Position numbers and translations under genes: made by a program
The notes under the pieces: generated by a model
Database searches by the model: none
Told to the model about the DNA's origin: nothing
What the model saw: only the letters and a program-made list of their open reading frames with translations
DNA from: an uncultured Granulosicoccaceae bacterium
GTDB lineage: Bacteria; Pseudomonadota; Gammaproteobacteria; Granulosicoccales; Granulosicoccaceae
Reading direction: 5' to 3'
Length of the DNA stretch: 33,838 nucleotides
NCBI GenBank assembly: GCA_937958675.1
Contig: CALGND010000178.1
Location: forward strand, 1-33,838
Shown here: piece after piece, positions 1 through 8,273 of the stretch
How positions within the stretch are numbered: position 1 is the first letter of the stretch
Layout of the letters: each line of letters begins with the position of its first letter

Positions 1-439
1 AAGCGAAATCTGCCATTGTGTTTAATGGAACAGCAACAGTCTTGCCTTCTAGTTCAGAAGCATTTGAAGAATCAATGCCTAAACCGCTTTTAACGTAGCA
101 ATCGTTTGCTTCATATACGACAGCAATACCAACCATCTTGATTGGAGCACCTTGTTGAATAGCAGTAACAAATGGTGCTAGGCCTTGTGAGTAGGAGATA
201 TCGATATCACCTGCCAACATTGCTTCAGTCATTGCGGTACCTGTTGTGAAGTCAACCCAGTTAACGTCAACGCCCATAGCGTCAGCGTAAGAGTTGTCAA
301 CTTTTGAAAGTAGGTTTGGAGTTGCCCACTCAAGGAAGAATGCAACGTTAACTGCATCAGCTGAGTGAGAAACGGTAGTTGCTGACATTGCGGTAGCCGC
401 AGTGACCGCCAGCAAAGTAGATTTAATTTTAGAATTCAT
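1..439 (-). CDS. tauA: Taurine/sulfonate-type ABC transporter periplasmic binding protein (3' end cut by window edge)
   Basis: This is the first ~146 codons of a periplasmic solute-binding protein of the nitrate/sulfonate/taurine (SsuA/TauA) family; the rest lies beyond the left edge. The translation starts MNSKIKSTLLAVTAATAMSA, a typical Sec signal peptide ending near ...VSHSADA. The mature part begins VNVAFFLEWATPN and continues with GTAMTEAMLAGDIDISYSQG and a later EGKTVAVPLNTMADF. These match the family pattern in which a lobe-1 strand is followed by the 'A-L-x-G-D-V/I' helix and the 'L-x-G-K-x-I/V-A-V-P' strand. The ATG (437-439, minus) is preceded by GAGAGC about 9 bases upstream. The partner ATPase and permease genes would lie to the left. 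Family membership is clear; taurine as substrate is inferred from similarity and could instead be another sulfonate or a pyrimidine-precursor-type ligand. Confidence 0.75.
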   Translation of the reverse strand, partial: MNSKIKSTLLAVTAATAMSATTVSHSADAVNVAFFLEWATPNLLSKVDNSYADAMGVDVNWVDFTTGTAMTEAMLAGDIDISYSQGLAPFVTAIQQGAPIKMVGIAVVYEANDCYVKSGLGIDSSNASELEGKTVAVPLNTMADFA

Positions 440-723
440 GTTATTTGTAGCTCTCATTAAAATTGGGCTTTAAGCCTTAGTAGGTTAATGCGTATCGAGT
501 CCTGTGTCCAGCAGGATAAAGTGCTTCTGCGACATCAGTTGTTCAGAAAAAACCGTGCTCTAATGCCAAAAACCCAGCACTAAATTGGAGTAATGAAAGC
601 GCGGCGTTCAATTGTCGATCAAAATTTGCGCATTAGTGAGGTGTGTGTCGCAAAACGCTAGGTGCGGTGAATTTATGCTGGGTTGCCATGGAACCAAAAA
701 CAACTCTCGACTGGATCAGTGTT
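440..723. other. Gene-free spacer upstream of the binding-protein gene
   Basis: These 284 bases lie between two minus-strand genes and should carry the promoter of the binding-protein gene. I see no convincing coding frame and no T-tailed terminator for the cupin gene. The only symmetric element noted is an 11-base dyad, GGCTT-T-AAGCC (466-476), about 27 bases ahead of the start codon. That position would suit an operator or 5'-leader hairpin, but this is unsupported beyond the symmetry. Confidence 0.4.
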
Positions 724-1086
724 TTAAGTTTCTGATGCCGTTTTCATAATGACGAACGATTTTTTGACGATGTCGTCAACATGCCAGACAGGCTGTAGGC
801 CGTTATCCATTACAAAACTATCGCCAGCCTTTACTGTGAATTCGGAGCCATCATCCAGCACGATTCTGGCACCCCCTTCTAGTATGTGGCAAAACTCGAT
901 TTGATCATTCATCGGACCCTTGAAAACGCCGGCCGTACATTGCCATTTGCCAGACAAAAACGTGTCGTTAGCACCCGAAAAGTGTAACCACGTTGTGTGC
1001 ACTGGGTTTCCGCTCACTATGGAGTCAGTGATGTCTTTCTGGACGGGTGAAACATCATTGTCCGAAAAATGTGTGAATGAAGTCAT
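724..1086 (-). CDS. Small cupin protein (Cupin_3 / DUF861, EutQ-like)
   Basis: A 120-residue single-domain cupin. The core runs from 'GKWQCTAGVFKG' through 'NDQIEFCHILEGGARIVLDD' and 'FTVKAGDSFVMDNGLQPVWH' to the closing 'KKSFVIMK' strand, the pattern of the Cupin_3 family (PF05899). The metal-binding His residues of classical cupins are largely replaced, with Glu and Cys (EFCHIL) in cupin motif 1. The frame stays open upstream to 1152, but the ATG at 1084-1086 has a strong ribosome site (AGAGGAA, about 8 bases away), so I take that start. It follows the PPOX gene on the same strand after a 94-base gap and may be co-transcribed with the formaldehyde genes. Members of this family are often of unknown function or are ureidoglycine aminohydrolase-like; no substrate can be assigned here. 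Confidence 0.85.
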   Translation of the reverse strand: MTSFTHFSDNDVSPVQKDITDSIVSGNPVHTTWLHFSGANDTFLSGKWQCTAGVFKGPMNDQIEFCHILEGGARIVLDDGSEFTVKAGDSFVMDNGLQPVWHVDDIVKKSFVIMKTASET

Positions 1087-1180
1087 TGTGAGTGTTCCTC
1101 TTACGTTTTGTCTGGTCAGGTATTCGGGTGGTTTTAAACACCCTGTGCACAAGGGTGGTTAGTTTAAGCGGCGCAGGCCT

Positions 1181-1795
1181 TTAGTACAAAGACCCTTTCT
1201 GCCGATCGATAAGCTTGGCGTCATACTCCTCAGCATCAAAATCAGGTACGACACTCCTGACCATCTCACCGGCACTCGGCACATCGCCACGTGTCAGCTG
1301 ACTATCAACATCCCACAGCTTTGATCGCATGATTGCTCGAGCGCACTGAAAGTACACTGCATCGATATTCACTTTGATTACTGACGTAGGCGGCATACCT
1401 TTTATACTAAATTGCGTCAGCAAGGCAGGGTCGGTTGTGATTTCGGCACGGCCGTTTATGCGCACGGCCTCATTTATCCCTGGGATCAAAAACAATATCG
1501 CCACACTTGGATCAGTAACGATATTGCGCAACGTATCTAAGCGCCGATTGCCTCGTCTATCGGGGATGGCCAACGTTTTGTTGTCTAACACTTTAAAGGC
1601 ACTGCCACGACCATCGCCACGCGGCGAACAATCAAGCCCGTTAACACCTCCACTGGCAAACGCAAAAAATGCGGCTTTCTCAAGCCATGCTCGGTATGCG
1701 TCAGTGAGTTGGTCAGTTTCCTTAGCAAGCGCATTGGGGTTGGGCTTGCCATAAAGCGCTTCCAGTTGCTCGATGGTGTTGATTGCGTGGGTCAT
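1181..1795 (-). CDS. PPOX-class FMN-binding protein (pyridoxamine 5'-phosphate oxidase-like, DR_2398 type)
   Basis: A 204-residue cytoplasmic split-barrel flavoprotein. The segment 'FFAFASGGVNGLDCSPRGD' followed by 'FKVLDNKTLAIPDRRGNRRL' and 'DTLRNIVTDPSVAILFLIPG' is characteristic of the PPOX-class family that I recall as the DR_2398 type. The 'P-D-R-x-G-N-x-R-x-D-T-x-x-N' stretch corresponds to the FMN-phosphate binding region. Length is normal for the family. The reaction is unknown; these proteins are annotated as probable FMN-dependent oxidoreductases and not as true PdxH. It begins only 3 bases after the S-formylglutathione hydrolase stop, so it is almost certainly in that operon. An accessory role in aldehyde or redox metabolism is inferred from position only. 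Confidence 0.85.
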   Translation of the reverse strand: MTHAINTIEQLEALYGKPNPNALAKETDQLTDAYRAWLEKAAFFAFASGGVNGLDCSPRGDGRGSAFKVLDNKTLAIPDRRGNRRLDTLRNIVTDPSVAILFLIPGINEAVRINGRAEITTDPALLTQFSIKGMPPTSVIKVNIDAVYFQCARAIMRSKLWDVDSQLTRGDVPSAGEMVRSVVPDFDAEEYDAKLIDRQKGSLY

Positions 1796-1798
1796 TCC

Positions 1799-2629
1799 TT
1801 ATCCAAGTGCCACTTTATGATGAGCAAGGTGATCAGCGATAAAGCTTGCGACAAAATAGTAAGAATGGTCGTAGCCAGGTTGCAGGCGATAATTAAGCGC
1901 TTGGCCATTCGCCTTACACACATCAATAAACGCCTGCGGTTGTAATTGCTCTTCTAAAAATTGATCGGCGTCGCCAGTGTCAATTAACATTGTGGCCTGG
2001 CTAGCTTGCTTTGCCACTAATTGACTGGCGTCGTAGTTAGCCCAATCGCTTTTATCACTACCTAAGTAATGCTCAAATGCTTTTTTGCCCCACGGCACTT
2101 TAGAGGGTGAGGTGATGGGCGAAAAAGCTGATACTGATTTGTACACATCAGGATGTTTAAGATGCAATGTCAGTGCGCCGTGCCCACCCATTGAGTGGCC
2201 AGTAATACCTTGACGTGACATATCAGCTGCAAAGTTATTTGCCACAAGTGCTGATAACTCTTCAGTGATGTATTGATCCATCTTGAAGTGTGGTGCCCAT
2301 GGTGCTTGCGTAGCAGTGAGATAAAACCCCGCGCCTTGGCCAAGATCATAAGCGTCATCATTGGCGATAGCGTCACCACGTGGGCTGGTGTCAGGAGCGA
2401 TGATCATTAGGCCAAGCTCGCTTGCAGCGCGCTGTAAACCTGATTTCTCCATTACGTTGGCCCAAGAGCAAGTCAGCCCGGATAAGTACCACACAACGGG
2501 TACTGGGCCGTTTGCTGCCTGAGGAGGTGTGTAAACACCGAAGGTCATTGGGCAACTGCAGGTATCGCTGTTGTGTGTATGTACTGATAGGGTGCCGCCG
2601 TGGCTAGCCCATTGAGAATCCGTTTGCAT
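1799..2629 (-). CDS. fghA: S-formylglutathione hydrolase
   Basis: This 276-residue serine esterase (esterase D / FrmB family) hydrolyses S-formylglutathione to formate and glutathione, the second step of glutathione-dependent formaldehyde detoxification in the cytoplasm. The nucleophile elbow GHSMGG places the catalytic Ser at residue 146. The motif DTGDADQF supplies Asp222, and PGYDHSYYF supplies His255, spaced as in characterised FrmB/FghA enzymes. The oxyanion region 'WYLSGLTCSWANVMEKSG' is also intact. Length is standard. The gene sits 11 bases downstream of the formaldehyde dehydrogenase gene and 3 bases upstream of the PPOX gene, all on the minus strand, giving a compact operon. Nothing appears truncated or degenerate. 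Confidence 0.97.
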   Translation of the reverse strand: MQTDSQWASHGGTLSVHTHNSDTCSCPMTFGVYTPPQAANGPVPVVWYLSGLTCSWANVMEKSGLQRAASELGLMIIAPDTSPRGDAIANDDAYDLGQGAGFYLTATQAPWAPHFKMDQYITEELSALVANNFAADMSRQGITGHSMGGHGALTLHLKHPDVYKSVSAFSPITSPSKVPWGKKAFEHYLGSDKSDWANYDASQLVAKQASQATMLIDTGDADQFLEEQLQPQAFIDVCKANGQALNYRLQPGYDHSYYFVASFIADHLAHHKVALG

Positions 2630-2640
2630 GGCTTGTGTAC

Positions 2641-3750
2641 TCAGTAAAGGACAACGCTGCGAATACTCTCGCCCGAATGCATTAGATCAAATGCCTTATT
2701 GATATCGTCCAGCGGCATCGTGTGCGTAATCAGCTTGTCGATATCGATACGACCTTCCATATACATATCAACAATCTTTGGCACATCGGTGCGGCCTCGT
2801 GCGCCACCAAATGCAGTGCCGCGCCATGAGCGGCCAGTCACCAGTTGGAATGGACGCGTTTTGATTTCTTGGCCAGCGCCTGCCACGCCAATAATGATGC
2901 TCTCGCCCCAACCTTTGTGGCAGCATTCGAGTGCTGCACGCATGACTTCTACATTACCGATACATTCGAACGAATAGTCAGCGCCACCGCCTGTTAGCTC
3001 CACTAGATAGTCAACTAGCTTATCGCCATGATCAGCAGGGTTAACAAAATCAGTCATGCCAAATTGGCGACCTACTGATTCTTTTGCAGGATTCATATCA
3101 ACACCGACGATTTGCCGTGCGCCAATCATGCGTAAGCCTTGAATGACGTTCAAGCCAATGCCGCCCAAACCAAATACAACGGCCGTGCAGTTTGGTTCAG
3201 CCTTGGCTGTAAACATGACCGCGCCAACGCCTGTGGTGACACCACAACCGATATAGCAAATTTTATCGAATGGGGCGTCTTTACGAACCTTGGCAAGTGA
3301 TATTTCAGGCAATACGGAATAGTTGGAAAACGTAGAGCAGCCCATATAGTGAAGCAGCTTCTGGCCCTTGTAAGAAAACCGCGACGTGCCGTCAGGCATC
3401 AAACCTTGGCCTTGAGTCGAACGAACCTTTTGGCACAAGTTGGTTTTAGGGTTAAGGCAGTACTCGCATTCACGGCACTCAGGTGTGTAAAGCGGAATCA
3501 CATGATCACCCACCTCCAAACTGGTTACGCCAGGGCCAACTTCTTGCACAATGCCTGCGCCCTCGTGACCGAGAATGGCAGGAAACGCGCCTTCTGGGTC
3601 GGAGCCGGAGCGAGTGAATTCATCCGTATGGCAGATACCGGTGGCCTTCATTTCAACCAGCACTTCGCCTGCTTGAGGGCCGTCGAGATCAACTTCAACG
3701 ACTTCCAGAGGTTTTCCCGCTTCAAAAGCGACGGCAGCACGTGTTTTCAT
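2641..3750 (-). CDS. frmA: S-(hydroxymethyl)glutathione dehydrogenase / class III alcohol dehydrogenase
   Basis: A 369-residue zinc-dependent, NAD-linked medium-chain dehydrogenase that oxidises S-hydroxymethylglutathione (formaldehyde plus glutathione) to S-formylglutathione; it also acts as S-nitrosoglutathione reductase in this family. All zinc ligands are visible: catalytic Cys40 (GICHTDEF), His62 (GHEGAG) and Cys169 (YIGCGVTTG), and structural Cys92, Cys95, Cys98 and Cys106 (PECRECEYC...NLC). The Rossmann motif [12 protein letters not shown] follows near residue 195. First gene of the minus-strand formaldehyde operon and divergent from dusA, sharing the 128-base gap 3751-3878. The ATG at 3748-3750 has only a weak GGGATT ribosome site. 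No FrmR-type repressor gene is visible next to it. Confidence 0.97.
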   Translation of the reverse strand: MKTRAAVAFEAGKPLEVVEVDLDGPQAGEVLVEMKATGICHTDEFTRSGSDPEGAFPAILGHEGAGIVQEVGPGVTSLEVGDHVIPLYTPECRECEYCLNPKTNLCQKVRSTQGQGLMPDGTSRFSYKGQKLLHYMGCSTFSNYSVLPEISLAKVRKDAPFDKICYIGCGVTTGVGAVMFTAKAEPNCTAVVFGLGGIGLNVIQGLRMIGARQIVGVDMNPAKESVGRQFGMTDFVNPADHGDKLVDYLVELTGGGADYSFECIGNVEVMRAALECCHKGWGESIIIGVAGAGQEIKTRPFQLVTGRSWRGTAFGGARGRTDVPKIVDMYMEGRIDIDKLITHTMPLDDINKAFDLMHSGESIRSVVLY

Positions 3751-3878
3751 TAGGCAATCCCATATTGGTGAGTTATGCCGTTATTTTCTCAGCTTATTCG
3801 CTGCCACACAATTGATATGGCGTAATAGAATGGCTTTTTACAACACAAAATGTCGCAGCTTAGGGACAATGGGCTGCT
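3751..3878. promoter_or_regulatory. Divergent promoter region between frmA and dusA
   Basis: These 128 bases separate two divergently transcribed genes and so must contain both promoters and 5' leaders. The dusA ATG at 3879 is preceded by AGGGAC about 12 bases upstream. I could not identify a confident -35/-10 pair in either direction, and I see no FrmR-like or other palindromic operator. Confidence 0.4.
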
Positions 3879-4901
3879 ATGGCGCAAACTGACCCCCTAA
3901 ATACACACCGCAAGCTCGCTGTTGCTCCAATGATGGAGCTAACGGACCGCCACTACCGGTTTCTGGCACGCCAGCTCTCGCGCAGCACGTTGCTCTATAC
4001 CGAGATGCTCACCGCCAAAGCGGTGATCCATGGTGACCGTGAATACCTATTGGGCTTTGATGAAGTAGAGTCACCACTTGTATTGCAGCTGGGCGGCTCC
4101 GACCCAGCTGAGATGGCCGATGCTGCCAAAATAGGTGAGCAATGGGGTTATGACGAAATCAACATTAATTGCGGCTGCCCAAGTGATCGTGTGCAATCGG
4201 GCCGATTTGGCGCCTGCCTAATGGCTGAACCCGAAACGGTGGCCGCGTGCGTTGCTGCAATGCAAGACGCAGTAGCCGTGCCTGTGTCAGTTAAGTGCCG
4301 TTTAGGGATTGATCGCGATGATAGTTATGATGTGCTGCAGACATTTGTGAAAGCGGTGAGCCAAACTGGATGCAGGCATTTTATTGTGCATGCCCGTAAA
4401 GCATGGCTTGATGGTTTAAGCCCAAAAGAAAACCGACATGTGCCGCCTCTACGATATGAATACGTGTACCGCCTTAAACAGGAAATGCCTGAGCTGCACA
4501 TTAGTATCAATGGCGGTATCGATAGTTGGCCTGCTGTACAGGAGCATTTGCAACATGTCGATGGTGTGATGATGGGGCGTAAGCCTTACTACGATCCCTC
4601 ATTTTTACAGCAAGCTGATCATTTGTTATTTGGCGCAGAGGCGCTTACCACCGAACAACAGCTGCAGCAACGTATCGATGCAGCGCGTGCGTATGCACGC
4701 TATGTGCAAGGCTGGCATGAAAAGGGAGTGAAGGTCAGTACCTTAAGCCGTCACCTGATCGCCTTGTTTGTGCAAGTGCCTGGAGCTCGTATGTGGCGTC
4801 GACACCTTAGTGAAAACGCACCCAGATGCACTGATGCGATTGCGTTAGTCGAAGAAGCCTTGCTGCACGTCACTCAGCCCCAAGAGAGTAAAACTGCCTG
4901 A
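3879..4901 (+). CDS. dusA: tRNA-dihydrouridine(20/20a) synthase DusA
   Basis: A 340-residue FMN-dependent enzyme that reduces uridine to dihydrouridine in the D-loop of tRNA. The N-terminal 'RKLAVAPMMELTDRHYRFLA' is the FMN-binding strand and helix at the start of the TIM barrel. 'LLYTEMLTAKA' and 'SPLVLQLGGSDPAEMADAAK' follow. 'YDEININCGCPSDRVQSGRF' carries the catalytic Cys100, and 'VKCRLGID' and 'INGGID' provide later barrel strands. The FGACLM stretch after the Cys and the overall length fit the DusA subgroup better than DusB or DusC. The stop codon overlaps the ATG of the downstream ABC exporter (TGATG), so the two are probably translationally coupled. DusA genes are usually not linked to exporters, which makes the pairing mildly unusual. 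Confidence 0.95.
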   Translation: MAQTDPLNTHRKLAVAPMMELTDRHYRFLARQLSRSTLLYTEMLTAKAVIHGDREYLLGFDEVESPLVLQLGGSDPAEMADAAKIGEQWGYDEININCGCPSDRVQSGRFGACLMAEPETVAACVAAMQDAVAVPVSVKCRLGIDRDDSYDVLQTFVKAVSQTGCRHFIVHARKAWLDGLSPKENRHVPPLRYEYVYRLKQEMPELHISINGGIDSWPAVQEHLQHVDGVMMGRKPYYDPSFLQQADHLLFGAEALTTEQQLQQRIDAARAYARYVQGWHEKGVKVSTLSRHLIALFVQVPGARMWRRHLSENAPRCTDAIALVEEALLHVTQPQESKTA

Positions 4902-6697
4902 TGTACGGAAGAGTCGAAGCACCGCATAGTAACCGACGTGATTTAGAAAACCTGCGCAAGTTATCTAGCTACCTGTGGGAATACCGGGGCCGTGTGCTGT
5001 TGGCCTTGGGCTGCTTGGTTGTGGCCAAACTAGCTACAGTTATGGTGCCGCTAGTTTTAAAAGAGATTATCAACACACTCGATGATCAACAATCAGGTTT
5101 GCTAACAGAAAACAGCGCGTTGTTGGCGGCCTTGGGTTTTGTGGCTGCCTACGGAGCCTTGCGCCTATTTAGCTCACTATTTAAAGAATTACGTGATGCG
5201 CTGTTTGCACGTGTTCGATATCGAGCAATGCATCAATTGTCGTCTCGTGTGCTGTCACACTTGCACCAGCTAAGTTTGTCATATCACCTAGAGAGGCGCA
5301 CCGGCAATGTTTCTAAAGATCTATCTCGCGGTACAGCCAGCTTAAGCTCTATTGTTAATTTGCTGGTTTTTAATATCGTGCCAACCATTGCTGAGTTTCT
5401 GTTAGTGGCGACCATTTTATTGGCAGGCTACCGCTGGCAATACACTTTGATAGTAGTGCTGACGGTAGTGGTGTATATATTTTTTACGCTCAAGTACTCT
5501 GGCTGGCGTATGCAGTTTCGCCATGAGATGAATCGTCTTGATTCGCTTGCTAATGGTCGCGCTGTTGATAGTTTGCTTAACTACGAAACAGTTAAGTACT
5601 TCAATAATGAAACGCTTGAGCATAAGGCTTATAGCCAGCACCTATCAGATTGGTCTGATGCTGGTGTGAAGAGCCAGGTAACGATGTCTACGCTTAATTT
5701 TGGGCAGGCTGCTCTGGTGGCGGTGGGTGTCACATTGATCATGATGCTGGCGGCTAAAGATGTAAGCAGTGGTGCGATAACGCTAGGTGATATCGTATTA
5801 ATAAATGCACTTATGCTGCAATTATTCGTGCCATTAAATTTATTGGGCGTGGTCTATCGCGGTTTGCAATATGCGCTGGCTGACATGGACTTGGTTATTA
5901 AATTACTCGAACGCGATCCAGAAATTCAAGATCGCGAAAATGCTACGCCACTGCTCGTAAATAATCCGCGTATCGAATTTAAAAACGTTGAATTTGCCTA
6001 TTTGCCTGAAAGGCCGATTCTTAAAGATGTAAGCTTTACCGTTGAACCCGGGGAGAAGGTTGCCGTTGTGGGGCCATCGGGTTCGGGCAAATCTACCTTG
6101 TCGCGTTTGTTGTTCCGCTTTTACGATGTTGATAGTGGTTCGGTCATGGTGGATGGCAAAGACATTCGTGATTACACACAGAGCAGTTTGCGCGCAGCTC
6201 TGGGGGTTGTGCCGCAAGATACCGTGATGTTTAACGATAGCATCCGTTACAACATCAGTTATGCCAATCCTGATGCCACCGATGAGCAAGTTAAAAATGC
6301 TGCTCAGCGCGCCAACTTGGCAAAGTTTATAGAAGAGCTACCCGGAGGCTACGACACCGTGGTGGGCGAACGAGGCTTAAAACTCTCTGGTGGTGAAAAA
6401 CAACGTATGGCCATTGCCAGAGTTATCCTGAAAGACCCACCGATGATTGTGTTTGATGAGGCGACGTCAAGCTTGGATACGCGCAGCGAGCAAACAATAT
6501 TGGAAGGCTTAAACGCGGTAGCGCAACGCGCTACATCATTAGTGATAGCACACCGCTTATCGACGATCACTGATGCTAATAAAATACTGGTGCTAGATGC
6601 TGGCGTGATAGTGGAGTCTGGCACTCACGCAGAGCTACTAGCCAATGATGGCTTGTATGCCAATTTGTGGCAGTTGCAGCAAACGACTGACTCGTAA
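4901..6697 (+). CDS. Atm1/HMT1-type ABC exporter (fused permease-ATPase half transporter)
   Basis: A 598-residue inner-membrane ABC exporter that should function as a homodimer. The first ~320 residues hold about six transmembrane helices (for example around 33-55, 75-95, 155-200, 270-310). The nucleotide-binding domain starts near residue 350. It contains Walker A GPSGSGKST (391-399), the signature LSGGEKQR (495-502), Walker B MIVFDE (515-520) and the AHRLST switch histidine. The features 'LSLSYHLERRTGNVSKDLSRG' and 'NYETVKYFNNE' are hallmarks of the Atm1/ABCB7 group (COG5265), which exports glutathione-conjugated or persulfide compounds for Fe-S biogenesis or heavy-metal and redox protection. 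The specific cargo is inferred. Overlaps dusA by one base. Glutathione-linked genes on both sides (frmA/fghA, glutaredoxin) fit a glutathione-related role but do not prove it. Confidence 0.9.
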   Translation: MYGRVEAPHSNRRDLENLRKLSSYLWEYRGRVLLALGCLVVAKLATVMVPLVLKEIINTLDDQQSGLLTENSALLAALGFVAAYGALRLFSSLFKELRDALFARVRYRAMHQLSSRVLSHLHQLSLSYHLERRTGNVSKDLSRGTASLSSIVNLLVFNIVPTIAEFLLVATILLAGYRWQYTLIVVLTVVVYIFFTLKYSGWRMQFRHEMNRLDSLANGRAVDSLLNYETVKYFNNETLEHKAYSQHLSDWSDAGVKSQVTMSTLNFGQAALVAVGVTLIMMLAAKDVSSGAITLGDIVLINALMLQLFVPLNLLGVVYRGLQYALADMDLVIKLLERDPEIQDRENATPLLVNNPRIEFKNVEFAYLPERPILKDVSFTVEPGEKVAVVGPSGSGKSTLSRLLFRFYDVDSGSVMVDGKDIRDYTQSSLRAALGVVPQDTVMFNDSIRYNISYANPDATDEQVKNAAQRANLAKFIEELPGGYDTVVGERGLKLSGGEKQRMAIARVILKDPPMIVFDEATSSLDTRSEQTILEGLNAVAQRATSLVIAHRLSTITDANKILVLDAGVIVESGTHAELLANDGLYANLWQLQQTTDS

Positions 6698-6862
6698 CAT
6701 TTTGTCCAACAATGTGCTTTGGTGGGCAAGTAGTTGCCTGCCCATTGAGGAAAATCTACGTTGATGGTGCTAGTATAACTACGTGTAATCAGTAGGTTCT
6801 TCTCAATAAAGCACTACCGAATAAATATATCGGTGTGAACGTTATAGGATAAAGGCTGCATT

Positions 6863-7210
6863 ATGTACTGGTCAATCGGATACGACGAACACTGGAAACG
6901 CGACATCGGCTTTGGTGTTGATGCGATTTGCGATCACCCTGATTGTAAAAAAGAAATAGACCGCGGAATAGAGCACGTGTGCGGTGGTGAGCCATATGGT
7001 GGTGATTCTAGCTGTGGTTTGTATTTCTGCAAAGATCACCTCCAGACGAACACTATCGATAATGAAGAAGTACCCCAGTGTACGCAATGTTCTTCAGGTA
7101 AAGAACCATTCGAGCCAACGCCAGACACCGAAAACTGGCTTAACTACAAACAAACAAGTAGTTACTGGGCTGGGTGGCGCACCTATCATGAGCAAAAGGC
7201 TTCGTCGTAA
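6863..7210 (+). CDS. Small Cys-rich protein, probable zinc-binding cross-brace; function unknown
   Basis: A 115-residue protein I cannot assign to a named family. Seven cysteines and one histidine are spaced as if to bind two metal ions: Cys23-x4-Cys28, Cys40, Cys51-x4-Cys56-x2-His59 and Cys73-x2-Cys76. The stretches 'CDHPDCKKEIDRG' and 'CGGEPYGGDSSCGLYFCKDH' suggest a RING- or treble-clef-like zinc fold. The N-terminus MYWSIGYDEHWKRDIGFGV is aromatic-rich. There is no signal peptide or membrane segment, so it is cytoplasmic. AAAGG lies 7-8 bases before the ATG, supporting real translation. From memory, proteins beginning 'MYWSIGYD' also occur in phages and scattered bacteria; I could not check this. 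It stands alone between the exporter and a convergent regulator gene. Confidence 0.75.
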   Translation: MYWSIGYDEHWKRDIGFGVDAICDHPDCKKEIDRGIEHVCGGEPYGGDSSCGLYFCKDHLQTNTIDNEEVPQCTQCSSGKEPFEPTPDTENWLNYKQTSSYWAGWRTYHEQKASS

Positions 7211-7268
7211 GCCACCGGCAGTAGCATTGCATAATGGTGCGTAAGCATAGTCAGTTTGCATCTGTTGC

Positions 7269-8135
7269 TCAGCTTGTTGTCATCTGCTTTCTGTAGAGGG
7301 TGGGTGTTTTACCCAGACTTTTCTTAAATGTGCGCGTAAACGCAAGGTCAGACTCATAGCCAACTCGGTTGGCTACTTCGTACAACGGCAGGCTAGTTTC
7401 AGCCAGAAGCTGACACGCGTGTTGCATTCGCAATTGTGTCAGGTAATTAAACATTGGTTGGCCAACTAAGTCTTTAAAGCGTTTAGCAAAAGCTGCGCGT
7501 GATAAACCTACATCTTTGGCAAGCGTGTCGAGTGACCAAGGCTTCTCAGGGTACTGGTGAAGCTGTTGTAATGCTTTGTTTATGTATTTATCCGCCAACG
7601 CTTTAATCAACGTTGATTCTCCTTGCTGTCCGAAGTTCATGCGAATTAATTCAACAATTAGCACTTCCGTCATTCGGTTTACAACGATTTCTGTGCCGGG
7701 TCGCATTGATAAATATTCCCGGCTCAACTGATTGAGAATAGATTGTAGCCAACTGAGCTCTTGCAACTGTTGGTCGCGGATGACGATGATTTCGGGAAAC
7801 AGCTTGGATAGGGATGTGTCGAGGACATTGTCGAATGTGCAGTAACCGCAAAGCAGTAATGTATCGGCACTTTGCTCAGTTGTTTCTACCGAAGCTGGCT
7901 CACTGCTGAGCACATGCGCTCGTCCCGGCGCTAAAAAAACTAAATCACCGGGCCCAAGATGTTCAACTTGGTTTTCGGACTCCAGCCGACAGCTGCCCCG
8001 TCGAATCTGATGAAAGCTCGCGCCATCATCCCCTGAGAACTGCTTCTCCCATGGAAATGCGAGTTGGTCGCAAAAATACACGGTCCCTGTGGCGCGTAAG
8101 GTGCGCAGCACATCGCTTAAAACGTCTGAAGACAT
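7269..8135 (-). CDS. AraC-family regulator with cupin_6 sensor domain (RclR-like)
   Basis: A 288-residue transcription regulator. Residues ~5-110 form a Cupin_6 (AraC_binding) sensor with 'FHQIRRGSCRLE' and 'HLGPGDLVFLAPGRAHVLSS'. Residues ~185-285 form the double helix-turn-helix AraC domain ('WSLDTLAKDVGLSRAAFAKR', 'LYEVANRVGYESDLAFTRTF'). Cys22 (VYFCDQL) and Cys96 (LLLCGYC) align with the two redox-active cysteines I recall for E. coli RclR (Cys21, Cys89). Two further cysteines are Cys49 and Cys99. It is divergent from glutaredoxin and an RclC-like gene, the usual placement for the local regulator. I chose the ATG at 8133-8135; a GTG at 8142-8144 is also in frame, but AGG would sit too close to it. 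Sensing of reactive chlorine or another oxidant is inference. Confidence 0.88.
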   Translation of the reverse strand: MSSDVLSDVLRTLRATGTVYFCDQLAFPWEKQFSGDDGASFHQIRRGSCRLESENQVEHLGPGDLVFLAPGRAHVLSSEPASVETTEQSADTLLLCGYCTFDNVLDTSLSKLFPEIIVIRDQQLQELSWLQSILNQLSREYLSMRPGTEIVVNRMTEVLIVELIRMNFGQQGESTLIKALADKYINKALQQLHQYPEKPWSLDTLAKDVGLSRAAFAKRFKDLVGQPMFNYLTQLRMQHACQLLAETSLPLYEVANRVGYESDLAFTRTFKKSLGKTPTLYRKQMTTS

Positions 8136-8273
8136 ATAATCCACGCCTAAATTCTGTAAATAGACGATCAGTATATCAAATCGAGATTATCAGGTACTGT
8201 TGTGATCGTTAATAGTACATATCATTACACCCACTGAAGCGCGACACACGTACTTCTCAATCAGGGTTTAACG
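8136..8273. promoter_or_regulatory. Divergent control region between the RclR-like regulator and grxC
   Basis: This 138-base gap must hold the promoters of the regulator and of the glutaredoxin/DUF417 pair, and is the likely binding site of the regulator. It contains an inverted repeat GTACT (8194-8198) ... AGTAC (8214-8218) with a 15-base spacer. That is in the size range of an AraC-type site, but five-base arms can occur by chance. I see no confident -35/-10 pair. Confidence 0.4.

Noticed and set aside
1087..1152. Upstream extension of the cupin gene
   Set aside because: The internal ATG at 1086 has a strong ribosome site and the extra 22 residues are not part of the cupin fold.
920..1162. 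Plus-strand open frame across the cupin gene
   Set aside because: Fully antisense to a recognisable cupin; a shadow frame.
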